Shown one piece after another: positions 6,667-14,329 of a stretch of 18,274 nucleotides of DNA. Position numbers and translations under genes: made by a program. Source of the DNA: Bordetella parapertussis (lineage in GTDB: Bacteria; Pseudomonadota; Gammaproteobacteria; Burkholderiales; Burkholderiaceae_B); NCBI GenBank assembly GCA_945868195.1, contig CAMBLP010000029.1:1-18274 (forward strand). Direction: 5' to 3'. The stretch's first letter is position 1; each line of letters starts with the position of its first letter. A model generated the notes under the pieces. It had not been told where the DNA came from and ran no database searches. It saw only the letters and a list, made by a program, of their open reading frames with translations.

Positions 6667-7680
6667 ATCCGGGTTGCTGATCACAACCTTGCCAAAATGT
6701 TTTTGTTCTTGAAGATGCTGGTAAGCGAGTTTTACATCTTCAAAAGCGAATACTTTGTCGATGACTGGGCGCATTTGATTGACCTCGATTGCGCGAAGCA
6801 TGCCTTCAAAGCTTTGTCGGCTCCCAACTGTGATTGAGCGGGTTGTAATCGACCGTCCTCGAAAGAGGGCAGGATCGAGTTGTTGCCCAACTCCGCCTAA
6901 AATGCCAACCTGTACTACATGGCCTCCGATTGCCGCGGACTTAAGTGAACGCGCTAATGTGCCAGGGCCGCCGACCTCGATGACAAAATCCGCACCACGT
7001 CGGCCTGTTAGCCGCATCACTTCCTGATCCCATTCTGGGTGGGTCGCATAGTTGATGACATCGTGTGCACCCAACGCGTGGAGTTTTTCGGCTTTTGTGT
7101 CGCTTGAAGTTGTGGCGATCACACGCGCGCCAAATAATCTCGCTAATTGAATGCCAAAAACTGAAACTCCACCTGAACCGAGTGTTAATACGGTATCGCC
7201 CGGCATGAGTTGACGCAGATCCGTTAGACAGCACCAGGCCGTGACCGCAGCGCAAGGTAGAGTGGCGGCCTCCTCAAAAGATAAGTGTGTGGGAATCTTG
7301 ACGACGCCTTGTTCATTGAGGACGACGTAATCGCTCAGCATGCCATCGATACTACCGCCCAAGTCGGTGGAGAGATGCTCCGCCGCGATATGCCCACCCA
7401 TCCAACCTTGAAAAAATGCACCCGCGACTCTATCGCCGACCTTAAATCGTTTCACGTCTGCGCCCATGGCGACAATTTCGCCGGCTCCGTCAGACAAGGG
7501 GATCACGCGAGGACGTGGTGGAACGCGATATGCGCCACGCATCACCATCAAATCACGGTAGTTCAGTGCATTTGCTTTGACGCGAATGACGACTTCTCGT
7601 AAACCTGGGGTGGGATCGGGCTCATGATTGAGAGAGAGATGATCCAAGCTACCTGTTTTTTCTAGGCGGTACGTTTTCAT
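6664..7680 (-). CDS. Zinc-independent MDR oxidoreductase (quinone/enoyl reductase-like)
   Basis: A 338-residue medium-chain dehydrogenase/reductase, typical length. The N-terminal GroES-like domain has the ANALNYRDLMVMRG segment (36-49) and IPLSDGAGEIV (60-70). The catalytic-zinc cysteine is replaced, so this belongs to the quinone-oxidoreductase/enoyl-reductase branch rather than to zinc alcohol dehydrogenases. The nucleotide-binding motif is GSGGVSVFG (168-176), and GADFVIEVGG is the usual later MDR signature. The start codon overlaps the ligase stop by four bases (ATGA, 7677-7680), and a GGAA lies 7 bases upstream inside the ligase gene, so translation is likely coupled. As the last gene of the five-gene operon it may reduce an enoyl-CoA, enone or quinone intermediate, using NAD(P)H. 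The exact substrate is unknown. Confidence 0.92.
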   Translation of the reverse strand: MKTYRLEKTGSLDHLSLNHEPDPTPGLREVVIRVKANALNYRDLMVMRGAYRVPPRPRVIPLSDGAGEIVAMGADVKRFKVGDRVAGAFFQGWMGGHIAAEHLSTDLGGSIDGMLSDYVVLNEQGVVKIPTHLSFEEAATLPCAAVTAWCCLTDLRQLMPGDTVLTLGSGGVSVFGIQLARLFGARVIATTSSDTKAEKLHALGAHDVINYATHPEWDQEVMRLTGRRGADFVIEVGGPGTLARSLKSAAIGGHVVQVGILGGVGQQLDPALFRGRSITTRSITVGSRQSFEGMLRAIEVNQMRPVIDKVFAFEDVKLAYQHLQEQKHFGKVVISNPD

Positions 7681-9305
7681 GTGGTGTTTCCATGACTGCG
7701 ATTAAATTCCTGATCGCGCAAGACGCGACGCATAATTTTTCCTGAGGGATTTTTTGGAAGACTTGCGACAAACTCAATACGTCGCGGATATTTATACGGC
7801 GCTGTGTGTTGCTGCACGTGTTGTTGTAATGTTTTGACTAAGGCCTCACTAGGCATGTAGTCAGGATGAAGTACGACGAACGCTTTTACGACTTCTCCGC
7901 GTTCAGCATCCGGGCTGGCAACAACGGCACTTTCGGTGACGGCAGGATGCTCGATCAACGCATTTTCAACCTCGGTTGGTCCGATGCGATAGCCTGCAGA
8001 ACTAATCATGTCGTCGCTGCGCCCGACATAAAAAAAGTAGCCTTGTGCATCACGAGATGACAGATCCCCCGTCAGCCAGTAGTCAACGTCTTCGATGGTT
8101 CGGATGCTCTCTCTTGTACGTGCCGGATTATTCCAGTAGCCCAACATGAATTGAGGATTGGGTAGACGCATAGATAAATGGCCGACTTGATTAGATCCAA
8201 GTATCACATCGTCATCACTTAAAATTTCAAAATGCGTACCAGGAATAGGTTGGCCCATCGAGCCAGGCTTAACGGGTAAACAGGGGTAGTTGAGCACCGT
8301 CATTAGTGTCTCGGTTTGACCATAGCCGTCTAGTAACTCCGATCCAGAAAGAGCTTTCCACTGATGCACGATTTCAGGATTGACGGTTTCACCTGCGGAA
8401 ACGCTCAAGCGCAACACACTGAGATCAATCTCAGCGAGATTTTCGTTGACGAGGTGTCTGAATTCGGTCGCGGGAGCGCAAAAAACGGAGACCTTATAGT
8501 GTGCAAGAAGCCGTAAACGTTCACGTGCATCAAATTTACCATCGTAAAAAAAGACGCAACTCCCACGACTCCAGGGACCAAACAAAATACCAGTCCCAGC
8601 TTTTGCCCACCCTGTATCCGCTGTGCACCATTTGATATCGTCCTCGACGAGTGTCTGCCACCACGCAGCGGATAAGCGCCAAGTGTAAATACCGCGGGTG
8701 GCATGTAATACACCCTTGGGATGGCCTGAAGAGCCCGACGTGTAATAGAGAAGGGCAGGCTCCTCGGACGTGAGAACCGCACAGGTAAAGTCTGAAGATT
8801 CTTGTTGGCTGAGGGTCAAGGGTGTCCAAGCAGAAGCGGAGGTTTCCTCGACACTTAAACGTATCGTTAATGCATCGCATCGAGAAAATTTTTCAATGTT
8901 CGCCGCCGTAGTGATGGCTGCGATGGCCCCTGAGTCCTTGACGCGAAATTCGACGTCTTTTGACGTGAGCATTTCAATACAGGGGATGGGAATCGCACCG
9001 ATTTTCATGCATGCAACGATGGCGAGTTGCCATTCAGGGATGCGGGGCAACATCACAATGACGCGATCGCCTTTTTTTAAACCATGACGCGTCAGTAAGT
9101 TTGCGTATTGATTGGAGATGCGACGAATATCTGAAAAGTTAAAGCGCCGTTCATGTCCCTGCGCATTGCACCAAATCAACGCAGGTTTGTCACGGCGTGC
9201 GGCTTGCGCATCTACGACGTCGTGTCCAAAATTAAAAGTTTCAGGGATCGCCAAAACAAAATTTTGCGCTGTCTCGGTATAGTCTTGCATGGGGTGCAGG
9301 GACAT
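7677..9305 (-). CDS. AMP-forming acyl-CoA ligase (medium-chain/aryl acid type)
   Basis: A 542-residue adenylate-forming enzyme that activates a carboxylic acid to acyl-AMP and then acyl-CoA. All core motifs are intact: the phosphate loop YYTSGSSGHPKG (187-198), GYGQTE (327-332), the ribose-binding TGD with Asp414, GRSDDMISSAGYRIGPTEVE (428-447) and the catalytic C-terminal Lys523 in NPSGKIMRR. The overall pattern resembles acyl-CoA synthetase medium-chain or benzoate-CoA ligase proteins. The start at 9305 has AAGG about 7 bases upstream on the minus strand, and the gap to the upstream nitroreductase is 36 bases. Its stop overlaps the MDR start by four bases. With the CoA-transferase at 2969 this is a second route to CoA thioesters in the locus, perhaps for a different acid of the same pathway. 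Confidence 0.94.
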   Translation of the reverse strand: MSLHPMQDYTETAQNFVLAIPETFNFGHDVVDAQAARRDKPALIWCNAQGHERRFNFSDIRRISNQYANLLTRHGLKKGDRVIVMLPRIPEWQLAIVACMKIGAIPIPCIEMLTSKDVEFRVKDSGAIAAITTAANIEKFSRCDALTIRLSVEETSASAWTPLTLSQQESSDFTCAVLTSEEPALLYYTSGSSGHPKGVLHATRGIYTWRLSAAWWQTLVEDDIKWCTADTGWAKAGTGILFGPWSRGSCVFFYDGKFDARERLRLLAHYKVSVFCAPATEFRHLVNENLAEIDLSVLRLSVSAGETVNPEIVHQWKALSGSELLDGYGQTETLMTVLNYPCLPVKPGSMGQPIPGTHFEILSDDDVILGSNQVGHLSMRLPNPQFMLGYWNNPARTRESIRTIEDVDYWLTGDLSSRDAQGYFFYVGRSDDMISSAGYRIGPTEVENALIEHPAVTESAVVASPDAERGEVVKAFVVLHPDYMPSEALVKTLQQHVQQHTAPYKYPRRIEFVASLPKNPSGKIMRRVLRDQEFNRSHGNTT

Positions 9306-9341
9306 AAAACACCTTGGTTGCGAAGATCAGTGAATGTACTT

Positions 9342-9959
9342 TTAAACGATCGTCATTACTTCGTGGACAGGCAGGCGAGGCTTTTGCGGCCAATTTCCGG
9401 ATGCAGCGAAGCCCACAGCCACCAGCATCGCAGGGATATCGTTAGCTGTGAGCTTGAATTCTTTGGCGACACCCACTGGATCAAAGCCGATCATGGGACC
9501 GCTGACCAAACCCATTCCTTGCGCTGCGAGCATCAGAGTCATCGCTCCCATCGATGCGGAGCGAATCGCCTCGTCGCGCTGTCTGGTAGGGTTGTTCTCG
9601 TGTCCGTCGTGCGCCATTTTTACCCATGCATCCGCCATGGATTGTTCGAGCAAGCCCGACGCGATCGAAGGCTTGAGGGCATGCGCTAAACCTTTGTGCG
9701 CTTCAAGCTTTCCGCAAACGATAAAAGTCACCGCCGCATCGACGATTTTTTGCTGGCCATAGGCAACGGCTTTAAGACGCTCTTTGGCTTCTTTAGATTG
9801 AACCGCGATGAATTTCCAATTTTGAAAATTGAAAGCGGTCGGAGCGCATGTGGCTAAGCGGATCAGTTCTTCGATCTGCGCTGTCGTCAGACTTTTGGTC
9901 GGATCGAACATGTTGGCTGAAATTCGCTGCTCAATGACTTCTTTAATTGTATTTATCAT
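9342..9959 (-). CDS. Nitroreductase-family FMN oxidoreductase (second of two)
   Basis: A 205-residue nitroreductase-fold protein. QRISANMFDP (about 11-20) is the FMN-binding N-terminal segment, and CAPTAFNFQNWKF (about 38-50) the conserved flavin pocket. RSASMGAMTLMLAAQGMGLVSGP (in segments, roughly 130-155) is the central helix and its following loop. It resembles the MhqN/YdfN-like group more than the NfsA group, judged by the short length and the S-A-N segment. It sits 32 bases after the FAD/Fe-S dehydrogenase and 36 bases before the ligase, inside the minus-strand operon. A plausible role is NAD(P)H-dependent reduction of an enone, quinone or nitro group in the same pathway, or detoxification. 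Which of these applies cannot be told from sequence. Confidence 0.92.
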   Translation of the reverse strand: MINTIKEVIEQRISANMFDPTKSLTTAQIEELIRLATCAPTAFNFQNWKFIAVQSKEAKERLKAVAYGQQKIVDAAVTFIVCGKLEAHKGLAHALKPSIASGLLEQSMADAWVKMAHDGHENNPTRQRDEAIRSASMGAMTLMLAAQGMGLVSGPMIGFDPVGVAKEFKLTANDIPAMLVAVGFAASGNWPQKPRLPVHEVMTIV

Positions 9960-9991
9960 GTGAAAACCTAATCTCTATAAAAAGTGGATAT

Positions 9992-12900
9992 TTATTTCAA
10001 TGCTTGCGCGAGAAGCACGGCGGTATGCGTCGCTTGGGCGTCAGCACCATCTTGAATTTGGTGACGACAACTCGTGCCGTCTGCGACCACTACGGTCCCT
10101 TCTGCGCGGTTGCGGATCGCCGGCAGCAAGGACATTTCAGCCATCGCCATGGAGGCGGCATGATGCTCTGCTTCATAGCCAAAGCTGCCAGCCATACCGC
10201 AGCATGAAGATTCTATGGTCGAGACGTTGAGGCCAGGAATCCAACTCAATACCGTCTGGACCGGAGTCAATGCATCAAACGCTTTTTGATGACAATGTCC
10301 ATGAAGCATCGCGGTACTGGTCTCAATGGCTTTGAGTTCAAGTGTCAATCGCCCAGCTTTTTGCTCATTGACTAAAAACTCTTCAAACAAAAAGGCGTGT
10401 CGCGCAAGCAGCTTGGCTTCTTCACCGTAACCGTAGTCTAAAAACTCGTCACGAAGCGTGAGCAGACAAGAGGGCTCAAGTCCCACGATCGCCACACCGC
10501 GTTTGACAAAGGGTACTAAGGCATCGAGGGTGCGCCTTGCTTCAGCTTTGGCTTCATCGACCATGCCCGCAGACAAGAACGTGCGACCACAGCACAAAGG
10601 ACGCTCGCCAGGACGTTGATTCAGATGAACGGTATATCCCGCCGCTTGCAAAACCTGCTGAGCGGCTAGCGCGTTTTGCGTATCGATATAGTTATTGAAC
10701 GTATCGACAAACAGCAAAACCTCATGTCCGGAAGTCGAAGCCAAGGGCTTTTGCTCTGTCTGACCTCCCAGGAAACTTGTTTTAAAGCGTGGCAGAGAAC
10801 GTTCAGTGGCCAACCCTAGGGCGCGCTTGGCCACGGCACCCAAAACAGGTGTGTGCTCGAGTGCACTCAACAGACCACCGATACGACTCGCAACACCTGC
10901 GTACCGTGGCATGTACGCGATCAGCTTATCGCGCAGCGTCGTCCCATGACGTTTGGCCCAAGCTGCACGGGCCTCTATTTTCATCTTGGCCATATCGACG
11001 CCCGTCGGGCAGTCTCGTTTACAGCCCTTGCAAGACACACACAGATCCAGCGTTTCTTTGACTTCTGGACTGGCGAGACCTTCGGTACCGAGTTGACCGG
11101 ACAACGCCAAGCGCAGCGTATTCGCACGCCCACGCGTCAGGTGTAGCTCATCCTTGGTGATGCGATAGCTTGGACACATCGTGCCGGCATCAAATTTTCT
11201 GCAATGACCGTTGTTGTTGCACATCTCGATGGCTGAGGCTAAGCCGCCGCTCGCATCGACCCCCGTGCCAGGAGCAGTTTCCACGCCTGTCATCGGATCA
11301 CGCAAGACGTTCCAGGCGGACCAATCCAGTGCTGTCGGCGTCGAGTCGACTGTATAGCCTGGTGCAAAACGGAAGTTGCTGCGATCATCCATTTTGGGAG
11401 GATGAATCATCTTGTTTGGGCTGAATTTGTTGTTGGGGTCGAACAATGTTTTGATTTCGGCAAAGGCTTGATGAATACGCGGACCGTATTGCCACGATAC
11501 CCATTCACCTCGGCAAAGACCATCACCGTGCTCGCCAGACAGCGCGCCTTTGTATTCACGCACCAGTACCGCCGTTTCCTCGGCAATCGCGCGCATTTGC
11601 GAAGCACCATCGCGGCGCATATCTAAAATGGGACGCACGTGGAGGGTGCCAACGCTTGCATGGGCATACCACGTCCCCTCGGTGCCGTAGCGGTTAAAGA
11701 CCTCGGTCAGTCGGCTTGTGTAGTCCGCTAAGTGTTCGAGTGGGACGGCGCAGTCCTCGACAAAAGAAACCGGTTTACCATCGCCTTTCATGCTCATCAT
11801 GATGTTCAGGCCGGCCTTGCGAACATCCCAAAGTGCCTTTTGCGCTTTGGCTTCAGGCATTTTGACCACACAGTCAGGGAGCCCCAGATCGCTCATCAGT
11901 GTGTCGAGCTCATCGAGTTGCTGAATCAACTCGGCTTGGTTTTGTCCGGCAAACTCAACCAATAAAATGGCCGCAGGCGAACCGACCAAGGCTTTTTCGA
12001 TGACGGGTCTGAAGGATGGATTTTCCATTGCCAGGTCAATCATGGTCCGATCGACGAGTTCAACAGCAGTGGGTTTGAGTTTGACAATATGCTGGGCAGA
12101 TTCCATGGCTTTGTAAAAGCTTTGAAAATTAACAATACCCAGTGTTTTGTGTTCGGGAAGTGGAGAAAGCTTGAGTGTGATTTGGCGACTGTAGGCGAGG
12201 GTGCCCTCTGAGCCCACCAACAAATGCGAAAGATTGGCGAAGCCGTCATCCGTATACGCACGCGGATTTTGGCAATCGAATAAGTCGATGTTGTAGCCCG
12301 CGACACGTCGCAACACTTTTGGAATACGCTCGGCGAGCTCACCGCGTTCACGCGTTGCAATCGTTTTGAGTGTTTCTAAGATCCCCTCAAGCCTCGCACC
12401 TTGAACGGGTGTTTTGAGTGAACCAAAATACGCCTGCGTTCCATCCGCGAGCACGGCATCAATGCCAAGTACGTTGTGCACCATATTGCCGTACTCGATT
12501 GAGCGCGAGCCACAGGAATTATTACCCGTCATCCCGCCAATCGTGCACTGCGCACTCGTTGAGACATCGACAGGGAACCACAGGCCATAGGGCTTGAGCC
12601 AAGCATTGAGATGATCGAGCACAATACCGGGTTCGACGGTGACGGTGCGTGCTTGCTCATCAAACTCAATGACATCACACAACCACCGACTATTGTCGAT
12701 GATCAGCGCCTCACCCACTGTTTGACCGCACTGACTCGTCCCCGCGCCTCGCGACAATACCGCGACTTTTTGATCTCGCGCGATGTCGAGTACACGCAGG
12801 ACATCCGCTTGATCCCGCGGCACCACGACACCAATCGGTCTGATTTGATAGATCGAGGCGTCTGTAGAATAACGTCCACGGCTTGCGCTATCGAACAATA

Positions 12901-13012
12901 CCTCTCCCCGCAACTCTTTAGCTAAAAGCTGTGCAAGGGGAGAGTGGGTGCCTGACTTGGTCGGTGCGAAGAGAATGGGTTTTGGGATCGCTGGAGAGAC
13001 AACGGCGTTCAT
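9992..13012 (-). CDS. FAD/Fe-S 2-hydroxyacid dehydrogenase (YdiJ/D-2-hydroxyglutarate dehydrogenase type)
   Basis: A 1006-residue multidomain flavoprotein like E. coli YdiJ, which oxidises D-2-hydroxyacids and passes electrons to the respiratory chain. Domain order: FAD_binding_4 (about 50-270, with SRGAGTSQCG at 88-96 and GGMTGNNSCGSR at 159-170); FAD-linked oxidase C-terminal domain (about 300-550, with SGEHGDGLCRGEW); an Fe-S region with MCNNNGHCRKF near 595 and the cysteine-rich CVSCKGCKRDCPTGVD near 657-672; and a C-terminal CCG domain with HGHCHQKAF near 907 and SSCCGMAGSFG near 936. In one chain it unites what GlcD and GlcF do as separate subunits. The start overlaps the aminotransferase stop by four bases (ATGA, 13009-13012) and has no Shine-Dalgarno of its own, so it should depend on coupled translation. 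Glycolate, D-lactate, D-glycerate and D-2-hydroxyglutarate are all possible substrates. Confidence 0.94.
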   Translation of the reverse strand: MNAVVSPAIPKPILFAPTKSGTHSPLAQLLAKELRGEVLFDSASRGRYSTDASIYQIRPIGVVVPRDQADVLRVLDIARDQKVAVLSRGAGTSQCGQTVGEALIIDNSRWLCDVIEFDEQARTVTVEPGIVLDHLNAWLKPYGLWFPVDVSTSAQCTIGGMTGNNSCGSRSIEYGNMVHNVLGIDAVLADGTQAYFGSLKTPVQGARLEGILETLKTIATRERGELAERIPKVLRRVAGYNIDLFDCQNPRAYTDDGFANLSHLLVGSEGTLAYSRQITLKLSPLPEHKTLGIVNFQSFYKAMESAQHIVKLKPTAVELVDRTMIDLAMENPSFRPVIEKALVGSPAAILLVEFAGQNQAELIQQLDELDTLMSDLGLPDCVVKMPEAKAQKALWDVRKAGLNIMMSMKGDGKPVSFVEDCAVPLEHLADYTSRLTEVFNRYGTEGTWYAHASVGTLHVRPILDMRRDGASQMRAIAEETAVLVREYKGALSGEHGDGLCRGEWVSWQYGPRIHQAFAEIKTLFDPNNKFSPNKMIHPPKMDDRSNFRFAPGYTVDSTPTALDWSAWNVLRDPMTGVETAPGTGVDASGGLASAIEMCNNNGHCRKFDAGTMCPSYRITKDELHLTRGRANTLRLALSGQLGTEGLASPEVKETLDLCVSCKGCKRDCPTGVDMAKMKIEARAAWAKRHGTTLRDKLIAYMPRYAGVASRIGGLLSALEHTPVLGAVAKRALGLATERSLPRFKTSFLGGQTEQKPLASTSGHEVLLFVDTFNNYIDTQNALAAQQVLQAAGYTVHLNQRPGERPLCCGRTFLSAGMVDEAKAEARRTLDALVPFVKRGVAIVGLEPSCLLTLRDEFLDYGYGEEAKLLARHAFLFEEFLVNEQKAGRLTLELKAIETSTAMLHGHCHQKAFDALTPVQTVLSWIPGLNVSTIESSCCGMAGSFGYEAEHHAASMAMAEMSLLPAIRNRAEGTVVVADGTSCRHQIQDGADAQATHTAVLLAQALK

Positions 13013-14223
13013 GATGCGTTTGCGAAATAATCCATGCCCGCCGCCACACCGCTACCCGCGAGTTTGACGCCGGAAAGTTTGAGACCCATTTCGATGCCAG
13101 CGAGCGTGGCAAGCAAGGTTAAATCATTGCTATCACCCAGGTGCCCGATGCGGAACATGCGGCCCTTGAGTTTGCCAAGCCCGGTTCCGAGGGAAAGGTC
13201 AAAGCGCTGCTGCACCAGTTTGCGGATCGCATCGGCATCAATACCGACGGGTGTGATGACACCCGTCAAAATTGGGGAGTACACACTTGGGTCCGCGCAC
13301 TGAATTGGCAAGCCCCAAGCGTTGACCGCGGCGCGAACGCCTGCTGCCCAGCGCTGATGGCGTGCAAAGACATTTTCCATGCCTTCCTCTGTCAGCATGT
13401 CGATCGCTTCGGATAAGCCGTACAGTAAGTTGGTACTCGACGTGTAGGGCCAGTAGCCATCCTTGTTCATTTCGACGATTTCATCCCAAGCCCAGAAGGA
13501 GCGTGGCAAATTCGCTGTCTTGGAGGCTTCGATCGCACGTGGCGACAAGGCATTGAAGCTGATGCCCGGTGGCAACATTAAGCCTTTTTGCGAGCCACTG
13601 ACCGAGACATCGATCCCCCATTGGTCGTGCCTGAAATCCGCACTCGCCAAGCCAGAGATCGTGTCAACAATCAAGAGAGCCGGGTGTTTAGCCTCGTCAA
13701 TGGCTTTGCGCACCGCAGCAATATCCGAAGTCACGCCTGTCGATGTTTCGTTGTGCACGACACAGACGGCCTTAATACTGTGCGATTTGTCCTCAAGCAG
13801 TCGGGCGTGAATCATATCGGCTTGAACACCACGACGCCAACCAGGCGCATTGGGTAGGTGTTCGTCTTGGCCTTGCCAAGAAAGAATTTCAGTCTTGAGA
13901 CCGATACGGGTCGCGAGTTTGTTCCAAAGCGAGGCAAATTGACCGGTCTCAAACATTAGAACGTGGTCGCCCGCGCTCAAGGTATTCACAAGTGCAGCCT
14001 CCCAAGCACCAGTACCCGAGGCGGGGTAAATTACGACCGGATGCTCTGTCTTAAAGATAGTTTTCATCCCCTCCAGCACCTTGCGACCCAGCGCGCCAAA
14101 TTCTGGTCCGCGATGATCGATGGTGGGTAGACTGATCGCACGCAAAATCCGATCCGGCACAGGGCTAGGGCCTGGAATTTGTAAAAAATGACGACCAGTA
14201 GGGTGAAAGTTGAGCTTAAGCAT
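13009..14223 (-). CDS. Class V PLP aminotransferase (serine/alanine-glyoxylate type)
   Basis: A 404-residue PLP enzyme of the serine-glyoxylate/alanine-glyoxylate aminotransferase group. FLQIPGPSPVPDRIL (13-27) and IDHRGPEF (35-42) are the family's N-terminal signature. PASGTGAWEAAL (67-78) is the PLP phosphate-binding loop. Asp187 in LIVDTISG contacts the cofactor ring nitrogen, and SGSQKGLMLPPG holds the probable PLP-binding Lys213. I choose ATG 14223, with GGAA about 5 bases upstream. The longer reading from 14316 adds 31 hydrophobic, non-homologous residues and crosses the divergent promoter region. It is the first gene of the minus-strand operon and is coupled to the dehydrogenase. A natural pairing is dehydrogenase making a 2-oxoacid (such as glyoxylate) and this enzyme aminating it. 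Phosphoserine-type or taurine/phosphonate-type roles are less likely from the motifs. Confidence 0.93.
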   Translation of the reverse strand: MLKLNFHPTGRHFLQIPGPSPVPDRILRAISLPTIDHRGPEFGALGRKVLEGMKTIFKTEHPVVIYPASGTGAWEAALVNTLSAGDHVLMFETGQFASLWNKLATRIGLKTEILSWQGQDEHLPNAPGWRRGVQADMIHARLLEDKSHSIKAVCVVHNETSTGVTSDIAAVRKAIDEAKHPALLIVDTISGLASADFRHDQWGIDVSVSGSQKGLMLPPGISFNALSPRAIEASKTANLPRSFWAWDEIVEMNKDGYWPYTSSTNLLYGLSEAIDMLTEEGMENVFARHQRWAAGVRAAVNAWGLPIQCADPSVYSPILTGVITPVGIDADAIRKLVQQRFDLSLGTGLGKLKGRMFRIGHLGDSNDLTLLATLAGIEMGLKLSGVKLAGSGVAAGMDYFANAS

Positions 14224-14329
14224 GAAAATTCCATTTAGACGTTTTAAGAAAAATACCATAAGGCGCCATAGGGGTGGGGTAAACAGCGTAATATCTAATG
14301 CAAATAACACGAACAAATCTGGGTAGGAG
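14224..14329. promoter_or_regulatory. Divergent control region between aminotransferase operon and efflux operon
   Basis: These 106 bases separate two divergent start codons and must carry the promoters of both operons unless one lies further upstream. The region is AT-rich with a GGCGCC palindrome in an imperfect dyad around 14256-14272. On the minus strand a weak promoter-like pair, TTGTTC then 17 bases then TATTAC, can be read near 14285-14315; it matches consensus at only 3 of 6 and 4 of 6 positions. Nothing convincing is visible for the plus strand. No regulator gene is adjacent. Confidence 0.35.

Noticed and set aside
9153..9689. 178-codon plus-strand frame across the ligase and nitroreductase starts
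   Set aside because: It runs antisense through two well-supported genes, is rich in Arg, His and Cys with no domain pattern, and has no ribosome site of note.
14224..14316. 31-codon extension of the aminotransferase from ATG 14316
   Set aside because: The extra residues are hydrophobic and do not fit the family N terminus; ATG 14223 has a ribosome site and starts just before the conserved segment.
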